Part shown: positions 1-9,400 of the stretch, piece by piece
Layout: the number at the start of each line of letters is the position of its first letter
How positions within the stretch are numbered: position 1 is the first letter of the stretch
Source: Reyranella sp.
Lineage (GTDB): Bacteria > Pseudomonadota > Alphaproteobacteria > Reyranellales > Reyranellaceae
Reading direction: 5' to 3'
Length of the DNA: 64,000 bases
NCBI GenBank assembly: GCA_019750135.1
Contig: JAIEOV010000017.1
Location: 1 to 64,000, forward strand
Program-made: the position numbers and the translations under genes
Notes under the pieces: model-generated
The model's input: only the letters and a program-made list of their open reading frames with translations
Databases searched by the model: none
Told to the model about the DNA's origin: nothing

Positions 1-428
1 CCGCGCCGGAGGTGCGGCGCTATCGATTCGGTCGTCTGCGTCACGTACGTCAGATCTGGCTCGCGATGCCTGGTCAGCGGCGTCGGGACGCAAAGGATGA
101 TGGCGTCGACCTCGCCCAGGCGCGAAAAATCGCAGGTCGCCGCGAAGCGCCCGGTCTTGCGCATTTCGCCGATTTCATCGCTGCTGATATGGCCGATATA
201 GGAGGTGCCGGCGTTGATCTGATCGACCTTGCTGTCGTCGATGTCGAAGCCCAGCACAGAGAAGCCTTTTCTCGCGATGGTGCAGGCAAGCGGCAGGCCG
301 ACATAGCCGAGGCCCATGATGCCGATCGTTGCCCGATGGGCGCGGAAGCGGCTGACGATCGAAGCCACCGGCTCCGGCGCCGTCCCGTTGTGTTGGTCGC
401 GCGCGAGAAGCCTCACCTCGTCGTGCAT
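1..428 (-). CDS. Nucleotide-sugar 6-dehydrogenase (UDP-GlcNAc/ManNAc type), N-terminal part
   Basis: This partial gene runs off the left edge and is missing from the ORF track. Translating the minus strand from the ATG at 428 gives an N-terminal Rossmann domain with the motif GIMGLGYVGLPLA, followed by FDIDDSKVDQIN and CVPTPLTRHREPDL. These are typical of the UDP-glucose/GDP-mannose dehydrogenase superfamily, closest by eye to the WbpA/WbpO type that oxidises UDP-N-acetylhexosamines to uronic acids with NAD. About 142 residues are visible, so the catalytic Cys domain lies outside the window. A purine-rich site (AGGGGCAGGGA) sits just before the ATG. The product would supply a uronic-acid sugar nucleotide for the glycan made by this locus. 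The exact sugar cannot be read from the N-terminus. Confidence 0.85.
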   Translation of the reverse strand, partial: MHDEVRLLARDQHNGTAPEPVASIVSRFRAHRATIGIMGLGYVGLPLACTIARKGFSVLGFDIDDSKVDQINAGTSYIGHISSDEIGEMRKTGRFAATCDFSRLGEVDAIILCVPTPLTRHREPDLTYVTQTTESIAPHLRR

Positions 429-760
429 TCCCTGCCCCTTTTTTACCCGACACATACGGAAAGCCGGGCCCCTCCCGGCAAAGCCGCTTGTAGGGGCCTG
501 GAATTTGGGTGTCAAAGCGAATTGCTGTTACAGGTTGCGAGGACGTCGCCCGGCACAAAATCCACCGCTAAAGGCGATGGTGCTGACGTCTGGGGCGCGG
601 GCGGTGCGGAGCCTCCATGTCGCGCAGCGCCGTCCGCGCCCGCCGCCGTCAGGCGGCCCATCTGCGGCCAGCTTCTGACCAGGAACCTTTCTTCCGCTCT
701 CTGCCAAAGATCAAGGGCGGCCCTTTAGGGCCGCCCTTGTCAATCGATGAAAAAGAGTCG
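429..760. other. Intergenic region left of the OmpA gene
   Basis: About 330 bases without a convincing gene. The ORF-track entries here are shadows. It should hold the promoter of the leftward dehydrogenase gene, but no clear -35/-10 pair was recognised. A strong GC-rich hairpin near 713-738 is annotated separately. Confidence 0.5.
711..740 (-). terminator. GC-rich hairpin downstream of the OmpA gene
   Basis: The sequence contains AAGGGCGGCCC, a TTTA loop and GGGCCGCCCTT, an 11-bp perfect stem located 23 bases past the OmpA stop codon. On the minus strand the hairpin is followed by GATCTTT, only a weak U-tract, so it is an imperfect intrinsic terminator. It fits the end of the leftward OmpA transcription unit. 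Confidence 0.6.
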
Positions 761-1750
761 TTACTGGATGACGATCTCGACGCGGCGGTTCTGCGGCTCG
801 CGCACGCCGTCAGCGGTCTGGACCAGCAGGCCCGCTTCGCCACGGCCGATCACCGTGATCGCCTGGGCCGGCACGCCTTCACGCACCAGCGCGTCCTTCA
901 CGGCGTTCGCGCGACGCAGCGACAGCGCCATGTTGTAGGCTTCCGGGCCCGACGTGTCGGTGTGGCCGGTCGCCGTGATGCGGGCGTTGCCCTTGCTCTT
1001 GAACGCTGCAGCAGCCTGCTTGATCGTGTTCAGCGCCTGCTGGCTCAGGTTCGAGCGATCCCAGTCGAAGAACACCATGAACGACGGCGGCGCGACAGCC
1101 GGCGGCGGCGGCGGCGGCGGTGCCGCAGCAGCAGCAAACTTGATCAGCACGCCGGCACCGACGCCAATGTTCTGGTTCGGACCGGTCACATAACCGACGC
1201 CCGGTACGTTGACGCCGACCGACGTCGTACCGAGGTAGCGTCCCTCGACCTGGATGCGGAACATCTGGTTGACGTTGTAGCCAATGCCTACGGCGGCCGA
1301 ATAGGCAAAAACCGTGGCGCCGAGGCTGGTGTTGCTGTCAACGAAGCCCAGACCCGCACCGACGCCGGCATAGGGCGTCCACACGTTTTGGGGCATGAAG
1401 TCGTAGTAGATGGCCGCCAGCGTCGTGAGCTGGCCCACCTTGTTGTTGATCGCCGTGCCCGGGATGTTGAGGTTCACGGGAAGCCAGGAATATCCCACCT
1501 CGACCTGGGGGCGCCAACCGATGAAGTCGTAGCCGATCGCACCGCCGAGGGTGAAACCAGTCCCCGAGGTGACGCCGCCGCCGTTGCTGTTGAGGCCACC
1601 GAGGTTCCAGTTCGCGCCGGCGCCGAAGCCGAGATAGAACCCCTCCTGGGACCAGAAATTAGGCGCCCCGTCCGGGCTTTGCGCAACAGCCGCCCCCACG
1701 GGCAGTGCAAAGATCGCTGCAGCGGCCAGCAGATACTTAGCTTGCTTCAC
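761..1750 (-). CDS. OmpA-family outer-membrane protein with N-terminal beta-barrel
   Basis: The 329-residue product starts with a signal peptide (KQAKYLLAAAAIFALPVGAAVAQ). An outer-membrane barrel of about 190 residues follows, then a proline-rich linker (PPPPPPP) and a C-terminal OmpA peptidoglycan-binding domain with ATGHTDTSG and the terminal motif NRRVEIVIQ. The domain anchors the outer membrane to the cell wall. I placed the start at the GTG at 1750, not the upstream ORF-track start, because GGGGAGA lies 7 bases before it and the signal peptide begins there. The ATG inside the ribosome-binding region opens only a short frame. It is a single-gene unit with a hairpin after it, so it is probably a housekeeping porin beside the glycan locus. 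Confidence 0.9.
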   Translation of the reverse strand: MKQAKYLLAAAAIFALPVGAAVAQSPDGAPNFWSQEGFYLGFGAGANWNLGGLNSNGGGVTSGTGFTLGGAIGYDFIGWRPQVEVGYSWLPVNLNIPGTAINNKVGQLTTLAAIYYDFMPQNVWTPYAGVGAGLGFVDSNTSLGATVFAYSAAVGIGYNVNQMFRIQVEGRYLGTTSVGVNVPGVGYVTGPNQNIGVGAGVLIKFAAAAAPPPPPPPAVAPPSFMVFFDWDRSNLSQQALNTIKQAAAAFKSKGNARITATGHTDTSGPEAYNMALSLRRANAVKDALVREGVPAQAITVIGRGEAGLLVQTADGVREPQNRRVEIVIQ

Positions 1751-1892
1751 GGAGCATCTCCCCAAATTTCCCAAACAAATCAGCGGCCGAAGAATACACC
1801 GACAACAGTTTGTCGTCGGTGTCGTTCTTTCCCTTGCCTGCATTATCTGCAGCCGTGTTGCACGGACGCCACAACTTCGCCACGCTCAATTC

Positions 1893-3083
1893 CTAGTTGC
1901 CGCTGGGGAAATTGCCCCCGAGGGTACGTGGTATGGCTACGGTTGCCGTCGCCCCGGACAGGATCTGGAAGAACTTCGCGGCATCGGCCAACGGGGCCTG
2001 CGACACGAACAGGATATCCCCAGGCCGGACCGGAAAGGCGTTCATGGCGAAGAACGATTGCGGATCCCTGAGATTCAGCTGGTAGACGATCGGCACCGTT
2101 TCCCGGTCCTCCGCCAGGAGCTGGACGCCATAGCGGCGTGCCAGATCGACCGGTTCGCGGCGGAACAGGTAGACGCCCTTGGCGTCGGAACGCGAGGGAT
2201 CGAGCCCAACGCTCTGGCCCAGCGCATCGGTCAGGTTGAGCGGCAATTTGCGGAAAATCTGCTCCCCAGGCTGCAGCACAGCGCCGAGCGCGACGAACTT
2301 CTGCGGCTTGCGCGCCAGGAGCAATGCATCGCCTGCCGCAACCGGCACATTGAAGGTCTCGGGCCGATCGACCAGATCCTGCATCTGGATCGACATGGTC
2401 GACTGCCCGCGTGTCAGCCTCAGGGATGTTTCGTAAGGCGGATATTTCGTGCCGCCAGCCATGGCGATCATGTCGAGCACGCGCTGGTCGGTCCTTTCCA
2501 CCGGATAGGGTCCGGGCTTGTTGACCTCGCCTTGAACGGATGCGGCACTGCTGACGTTCTGGGCGACCATCACGGTCGCCTGAGGGTCGACCGCCTTGCC
2601 GGCAAGACGAGCGACGATCTCATTCTCGATGTCGGACAAGCTCCGGCCGCGGGCCATGAAACGTCCCGCGTAGGGCAAGGCGATCGTTCCGTCGACATCG
2701 ACACGGACGGTGACGTCCGATCCCTTTCGCTCCTTGCCAGCGAACAACCCTGTTTCGCTGGCTTCCCAGATCGTCACGCGCAAGACGTCGCCGACGCCGG
2801 CGCGACCGAAGGCGCCGGGCCGCTGAAAGGCGGCGGGAACGGTCGGCAGCACAGGCTGATAGTACTGTTCCGCGTCTCGGGCGATCCGCGAATCCACGGT
2901 CACGAGGGCAAACCGCATCACCGATGCGGGATCGCCCTTCCGATTCTCAGACGCATTAGCGAGCACGCTGTTGGCGTTCGGTCCATCGCTGGGCAAGAGG
3001 TCGCAGCTGGCGAGGCCAGCGCAAAGCGCTGCGGCGGCTATCCAGCGGCCCACGCTCCCGCCAAAGCGACCAGTTGCATTCAT
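1893..3083 (-). CDS. Wza-type polysaccharide export lipoprotein (first copy)
   Basis: The 396-residue product has a lipoprotein signal ending in LCAGLASC (lipidated Cys near residue 27). A polysaccharide-export domain (GVGDVLRVTIWEASETGLF) follows, then SLBB-like segments (VQGEVNKPGPYPV and VRPGDILFVSQAP). Family members form the outer-membrane channel through which capsule or exopolysaccharide leaves the cell. The true start is the ATG at 3083, preceded by GGGAGAG; the ORF-track version adds about 137 residues of upstream sequence. The gene stands alone, divergent from the PKS operon, so the two probably share the intergenic control region. A second, shorter Wza-type protein is encoded at 29303-29932, so this copy may belong to a different export route. 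Confidence 0.9.
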   Translation of the reverse strand: MNATGRFGGSVGRWIAAAALCAGLASCDLLPSDGPNANSVLANASENRKGDPASVMRFALVTVDSRIARDAEQYYQPVLPTVPAAFQRPGAFGRAGVGDVLRVTIWEASETGLFAGKERKGSDVTVRVDVDGTIALPYAGRFMARGRSLSDIENEIVARLAGKAVDPQATVMVAQNVSSAASVQGEVNKPGPYPVERTDQRVLDMIAMAGGTKYPPYETSLRLTRGQSTMSIQMQDLVDRPETFNVPVAAGDALLLARKPQKFVALGAVLQPGEQIFRKLPLNLTDALGQSVGLDPSRSDAKGVYLFRREPVDLARRYGVQLLAEDRETVPIVYQLNLRDPQSFFAMNAFPVRPGDILFVSQAPLADAAKFFQILSGATATVAIPRTLGGNFPSGN

Positions 3084-3468
3084 GACTGCTTGATCTCTCC
3101 CGCTGCCCCCCGGCTGGCGCGCGCCGACGATGTTCCCGATAGTAGGATCTACCTTAACAATACGGCATATCCCACTGATTTTCCAGTCAAGATCGTCTGC
3201 GCCAACTTTCATCTTTGCCCCACCGAACGCTCGCCCAAGCACAGGATTTCTGCAGTCCTTTTGAAATTTATTCTCGAAACTGCCGAAATGTCTTTGCACC
3301 TTAATACCACAACGCCATAAAGTCTGTGTGTAAGCACCCTGGCCAGGATGGGTTGTACAGCCGGTGGTGCAGAGCGCGTGAAGCGTCTTGGGGGACGCTT
3401 GTTCGCGAAGAGTTTCGGTGCGACCGGGAGATCGGCGCGTCGCCTGAGTTTGGGAAGAGACGCGGGGT
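3084..3468. other. Divergent control region between the Wza gene and the PKS operon
   Basis: About 385 bases separate the divergent starts of the export lipoprotein and the PKS. The middle part is richer in A and T than the neighbouring genes, as expected for promoters. I could not identify a convincing -35/-10 pair or operator. ORF-track entries here are extensions of neighbours or shadows. Confidence 0.5.
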
Positions 3469-6400
3469 ATGCAGGTAAAAAGCGAAATAGCCATTGTCGG
3501 CTATGCTTGTCGCGCGCCCGGAGCGCGCAACAGCGATGAGTTGTGGCAGGTTCTGCGCAACAACCATTGCGCTGTGTCGTGGATCAATCCCGAGCGGTTT
3601 CCCACGGCCCCCTTCTATCATCCCGCCGCCGACCAACCCGGCCGCAGCTACACTTTCGCAGCCGGCATAATCGACGACGTCTGGGGCTTCGATGCCGCCG
3701 CCTTCGGCATGAGTCCGCGCGAGGCCGAGCAGGTCGATCCCCAGCATCGCCATCTCCTCGAAGTCTCGCACGATGCGCTCGCCCACGCTGGCATCCGTCC
3801 ATCGAGCCTGGCGGGGGGCGAGACCGGCGTCTATGTCGGTGCATCGTCCGTCGACTACGCGGCGCGCTTCTTCGCCGATCCGTCGATGGCCGATGTGCAC
3901 ATGATGACGGGCAACTCGCTCAGCATCATGGCCAACCGCATCTCCTATGCCATGGACCTCCGCGGCCCCAGCATCGCCATCGACACGGCATGCTCGTCGT
4001 CGATGGTGGCGCTCCATCTCGCAGCGGAAGCGATCCGCCAGGGGACAATCGACACGGCGATCGTCGGCGGCGTCAATCTGCTGCTCTCTCCATTCTCCTA
4101 TGTCGGCTTCTCGCGCGCCACCATGCTGTCGCCGACCGGTCTGTGCCGGCCGTTCGATGCCGCGGCGGACGGCTACGTCCGCGCCGAGGGCACCATCGTG
4201 GTGGTGCTGCGCTCGATGGCGGCGGCGACCAAGGCGCGCAACCAAATCCATGGCGTGATCGTCGGATCGGGCATGAACCAGGACGGCCGAACCACCGGCC
4301 TGTCGCTGCCGTCCGCCGAATCGCAGCGCCGGCTGGTCGAGCGCGTCTACGACGATTTCGCCGTCGACCCGGCAGATCTGCTGTTCGTCGAGGCGCACGG
4401 CACGGGCACGCCCGTCGGCGACCCGATCGAGGCCGATGCCCTGGGCAAGGGGTTGGCGCAGCGCCGTGCCCAGCCCCTGCCGATCGGCTCGATCAAATCG
4501 AACATCGGCCATCTCGAGCCGGTGTCGGGCCTTGCCGGCCTCCTGAAATCCGTCATGGCGCTGAAGCACGGCATGGTGCCGGCGACGCTGCATCAGCAAT
4601 CGCCCAGCCCCAACATCCCGTTCGACGAGCTCAACCTCCGCGTCGTCGACCGGAACTGGCGGCCGGCGGAGCGGCGAGGCGCCGGGCTTGCCGGCATCAA
4701 CTCGTTCGGCTTCGGCGGCACCAACGCGCATGCCATCCTGCGCAGCAACGTCGCCACCGCCCACGTCGTCTATCTGCGCACCGACACGCTTGCCCCGCCC
4801 CTGCTGCTGACGGCGCACAGCCCCGAGGCGCTGCCGGCGCTGGCGAAGGCGTACGACCAGCACTGGCCCGATGCGCCACGGGCGGTGCCGGAGTTCATCG
4901 CAGCGTGTGCGCACCAGCGCGATCTCCTGTCCCACCGCGTGCTGATCCGCGGCGGAACGACCGACGAAATCCGCCTGCACACCCAGCGCTTCGCTGCCGG
5001 CGAAAAGGATGCCGCGGTGATGACCGGCCAGGCGCTCGGCAACGCCCTGCCGGTGGCGTTCCTATTCTCCGGCAACGGCGCGCAATGGGCCGGCATGGGC
5101 CGCGATGCGTGGAAGGGCAACGCGCACTTCCGTGAGGCCCTGCAGGAGATCGACAGCCAATTCGCCAAGGTGCAGGACTGGTCGATCGTCGACCTGCTGT
5201 TCGACGAAAGCCTGGCCGAGAAGCTCCGCCATGCGTCCTACTCCCAGCCCTTGCTGCTGGCCTTGCAGGTCGCGTCGGTTCGCGCCCTCGAGGAGGCCGG
5301 CGTCATGCCGACGGCGACACTGGGCCACAGCGTCGGCGAGATTTCCGCCGCCTGGGCAGCGGGCGCGCTCAGCCTGGAGCAGGCCATCGATATCGTCATC
5401 GCACGCAGCCGGCATCAGGAGACTACGCACGGTGCGGGCGGCATGGCGGCGCTGATGCTGAGCGAGCGCGAGGCGCGGCGTTTCCTGAAAGCCGTCAATG
5501 CATCGGGCGTCGACGTGGCCGCGATCAACAGCTGGCGCAGCGTCACGATCTCCGGCCCCGTGCAGGAAATCGAGCGCGTGCTGGCGGCAGCCGACCGCGT
5601 TCGCGTCAGCGCACGTCGACTCGACATTGACTATCCCTTCCACAGCACGCTCGTCGAACCAGTTCGCGCGCCGCTGCTTCGCGAACTCGGCGGCCTGAAG
5701 CCTCTGGCGCTTCGCCGCAAGATGATCTCATCGGTGACGGGCGAGGCCGCCACTGCCGAGATGCTGGGCGCCGAGCACTGGTGGCACAATGTCCGCGACC
5801 CGGTGCGGTTCGAGGCGGCGTTCTCGCGGCTGCTGGAAGACGGTTTCAAAATCTTCGTCGAGGTCGGGCCGAAGCCGATCCTCACGAGCTACGTCCGCGA
5901 CATCCAGCGCGAGGCCGGCGTCCGCGGTGCGATCATCGAGACGATGAACGAGACCGACGGCCAGGCGGCAGGCGATCCGATCGAACGCGCCGCCGCCAAG
6001 GTCTTGCTCGCCGGAGGCAATGTCGACCTGCAGCGCTTCTTCGGGCCGCCGCCGGCGTCCGCGGTGGTTCTGCCCCTCTATCCATGGCAGCACACGCCGT
6101 TCATCGCGCGGCCGACAATCGAGGCGACGACCGTCATGTCGCCTGCCGAGCATCCGTTGCTGGGACGCCGGTATCGCCTCGACTGCTTCGAATGGTTCTC
6201 GATCGTCGATCCGGTCCTGTTCACCTGGCTCCAGGATCACAAGGTCGCCGGCATGCCGGTATTTCCGGCAACCGCCTATGCCGAAGTCATGCTCGCGGCG
6301 GCGCGCGCCGTCCATCCCGACGCACCTCTGGAACTGCGCGACTTCGACATCGTCCGGCCGCTGGTGTTCGACGGTCGCGCCTCTTTCGAGACCCTGCTGC

Positions 6401-9400
6401 GACTCTCGCCCGAGACAGGTCTTGCGCAATTCCTGTCGCGCGCGCGCGGCGGCGTTCCCGACTGGACCCTCCATGCGCGCGGCGTGGTCGGCCGGTCTCC
6501 TATCGCCGGTAGGCCGATACCGGTCCCGCAGGCCGCTCCGGGCACCGTCTCCGTCGTCAAGCCCAAGGTCTACGAAAGCGCACGGGCTCTCGGCTTCGAC
6601 TATGGTCCGACCTTTCAGCGGGCGCGCCATGTCGCCTTCCCGCACCCCAAGCGTGCCATCGCCAGCCTCGACCCACCGGCAGCCGACACGATCGACACGT
6701 ACGTCATCGACCTGACGGCCTTCGACTCGGCGTTCCACGCCCTGTTCGCCTCGGAGGAGGCCGGGGTCGCCGACATGCCGATGAAGCCGTACCTGCCGAT
6801 CCGCTTCGGTTGCGTACGAGCCTTCTCTCCCGGCAAGGCAGCTGCTGTCGCCGTCGCGCGTACGCTTCGCCAGTCGCCGTCATCGCTGCTCATCGACATC
6901 GAGCTTTACGACGCCGACGGCCAGCTCATTCTCACCGTCGAGAACGCCCGGCTTGTCGATGCGCCGGCCGATACGGCGCCGAACGCCCAGTCGCTCACCT
7001 ATCACATGACGACCTGGCGCCTCGACCGAGCCGGTGAACGGGCAGCCGTCGACTGCATTTCGAGCACGGCCACGACGTCGAGCGACGAAAAGGGCGCATT
7101 CGGCGAAGCCCTGCTGCTGTTGGAGGCCGGCTGCCTCTGCGCGACATGGAAGGCCTTTGCGGCAAAGGGTACCGAACAGGCTGCCTCTCGACCGGCAAGC
7201 AACGGCGAACCGGCCCCTTCAGATTGGGCGACGTTCTTGCGCTCGGCGCTGCTCTGGCATCTCGAGTATCGGGGGCTCGCTGTCGATTCCGACGGCGAAA
7301 GAACCCTTGCCAGCAGTTGTGAGCTGCCGGACGTCGCCTCGATCGTGAGTTCGCTCGCCTTGCGTCATCCGACCATGGCGGCCGAGGCTGCCAGCCTGGC
7401 CCGTATCGAAGAGCTGCTCGAGCGCATCGTCGTCGGCGATCCGGAAGTGCCGGCCGATCTCAACACCGCGCATTGGCGCCAGCTTGCCACGAGCTCCAGC
7501 CAATCGGTCCTGTTGCGCGACGCCGTTCTCGTCGACGTCGAAAGCGCGGTGGCCCGTGGCGGCAGCGACCGGCTGGTGCGCCTGTTCATGATCGGCGCGC
7601 AGCACGTCGATGCCGCGATCGATCTCGTCGAGAAGTTCGCCAACCTCGAGATCACCGTGGCCGATCTGGACACGGACCGGCTGGAGCAGGCTCGCCTGCT
7701 GCTGGCCGACGACTATCCGCGCGTGCGCTGCGTTCCCTGGACCGATGTCGAGGCGATTGTCACGGGCAGCATGGACATTGCCTGCGCAATCGATGGCCCC
7801 AGCGAGATTGCGGCGATGACGGGCGGCCTTGTCCATGTCGCCCGCATCCTGCGGCCGGGTGCTGCCATCCTGGCTGCCGAGCCGGCGCCCAACGTCTTCT
7901 GGGACATCATCCGGGGCACCCGCTCCAAATGGTGGTCGAGATCGGCCAACGCCGAATTTCCGGTGGGCGCGCTGCTGACCAGCCAGGAGTGGATGGACGA
8001 ATTCCAGGTTGCCGGCTTCGAAGACATCTCCGCGACGCCGATCCTCGGCGACGCCCGGATCGGCGTGGTCGTCCGCGGTCTCGCCGTGCAGCACGCCCTT
8101 CCGGGCAGGCTGCCGGTGGACGAGGCAACGATCTTCTCCTGGGAAGGTGACGAGGCCAGGTCCCATACCATCTCGGGGCGCCTGCACGGCCACCTCGGCG
8201 AACGCAAGACAGCGACGAATGGCGATGGCAGCCCCGCGGCTGTGACGGACATCGTGTGGCTGATCGATGTGCCCTCATCCCCGTTCGAAGCATCCAATGC
8301 CCTGGCCGACCATCTCGCCCGGCTGGCCGAGCGCTGCCGCAGGCTTGCAGCGGACCCTGCCCGTCTCTGGGTCGTCATGGATTTCGGCGAGGACCAGCAC
8401 GACGTGTCGGCGCTCGACCTGCCGGTGTGGTGCGCGGTCACCGCGGCAGTCCGCGTGGCGCAGAACGAATACGCCGGGCTGCAGATCCGCTGCCTGGGGT
8501 TGGCGGGACCGCTGGTGGACGCTTCGGTCGAAAGCCTGGCGGAAGAGTTGCTGGCACCCGACGGCGAGCGCGAAATCTTCGTGGGCGACGGGCACCGCCA
8601 CGTCTTCCGAGTTCAGCGCGGCATCCACGATGGCGTCTCGGGCCATCCGGCAACGGCGGAGACGTCCATCGTCCTGGCAAGCCGCCAGGGCCACGCCCGC
8701 AACGGCCTGGGATGGGCGGCCGAGCCGCGCCGAGAGCCCGGGCCGGACGAGATCGAGATTGCCGTCCGGGCCACCGGCCTGAACTTCCGCGACGTCATGT
8801 GGAATCTCCGGCTGCTGCCCGAGGAGGCGCTGGAGGACGGCTATTCGGGACCCGGACTCGGCATGGAGTGCGCCGGAACCGTTGTCCGTTGCGGCGCGGA
8901 GGTCGACGCATTCCAGGTCGGCGACCGCGTAGTGGCCTTCGCGCCGCACGCCTTCGCGAGTCACGTCGTCGCCCCGGTATTTGCCGTCAGTCCGCTGCCA
9001 CCCGGCATGTCCTTCGAAGCGGCGTGCTCGATACCGGTGGCTTTCCTCACCGCCTACTATTCGCTCGTTCACTTGGCGCAGATCCGCGCCGGCGAAACGG
9101 TGCTGATCCACGGCGGCGCGGGCGCTGTCGGCCTCGCCGCTATCCAGATCGCCCGGCAGCGTGGCGCACGCATCATCGCCACCGCCGGCAGCGACGAGAA
9201 ACGCGCCTTCCTGCGCAATCTCGGCGTCGACTTCGTCTGCAATTCGCGCGGCCTGTCCTTCGCCGATGAGATCGCCGAGTACACCGGCGGCAAGGGCGTC
9301 GACATCGTGCTGAACTCGCTGGCCGGTCAGGCGATGGCACGGTCGATGGATTGCCTGCGCCCGTTCGGGCGCTTCATCGAGCTGGGCAAGCGCGACTTCT

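Noticed and set aside
617-2071. 484-residue plus-strand ORF
   Set aside because: It is a shadow of the OmpA gene and contains no domain.
3301-4980. 559-residue minus-strand ORF
   Set aside because: It is antisense to the KS domain and rich in Arg and His, as expected for a shadow frame.
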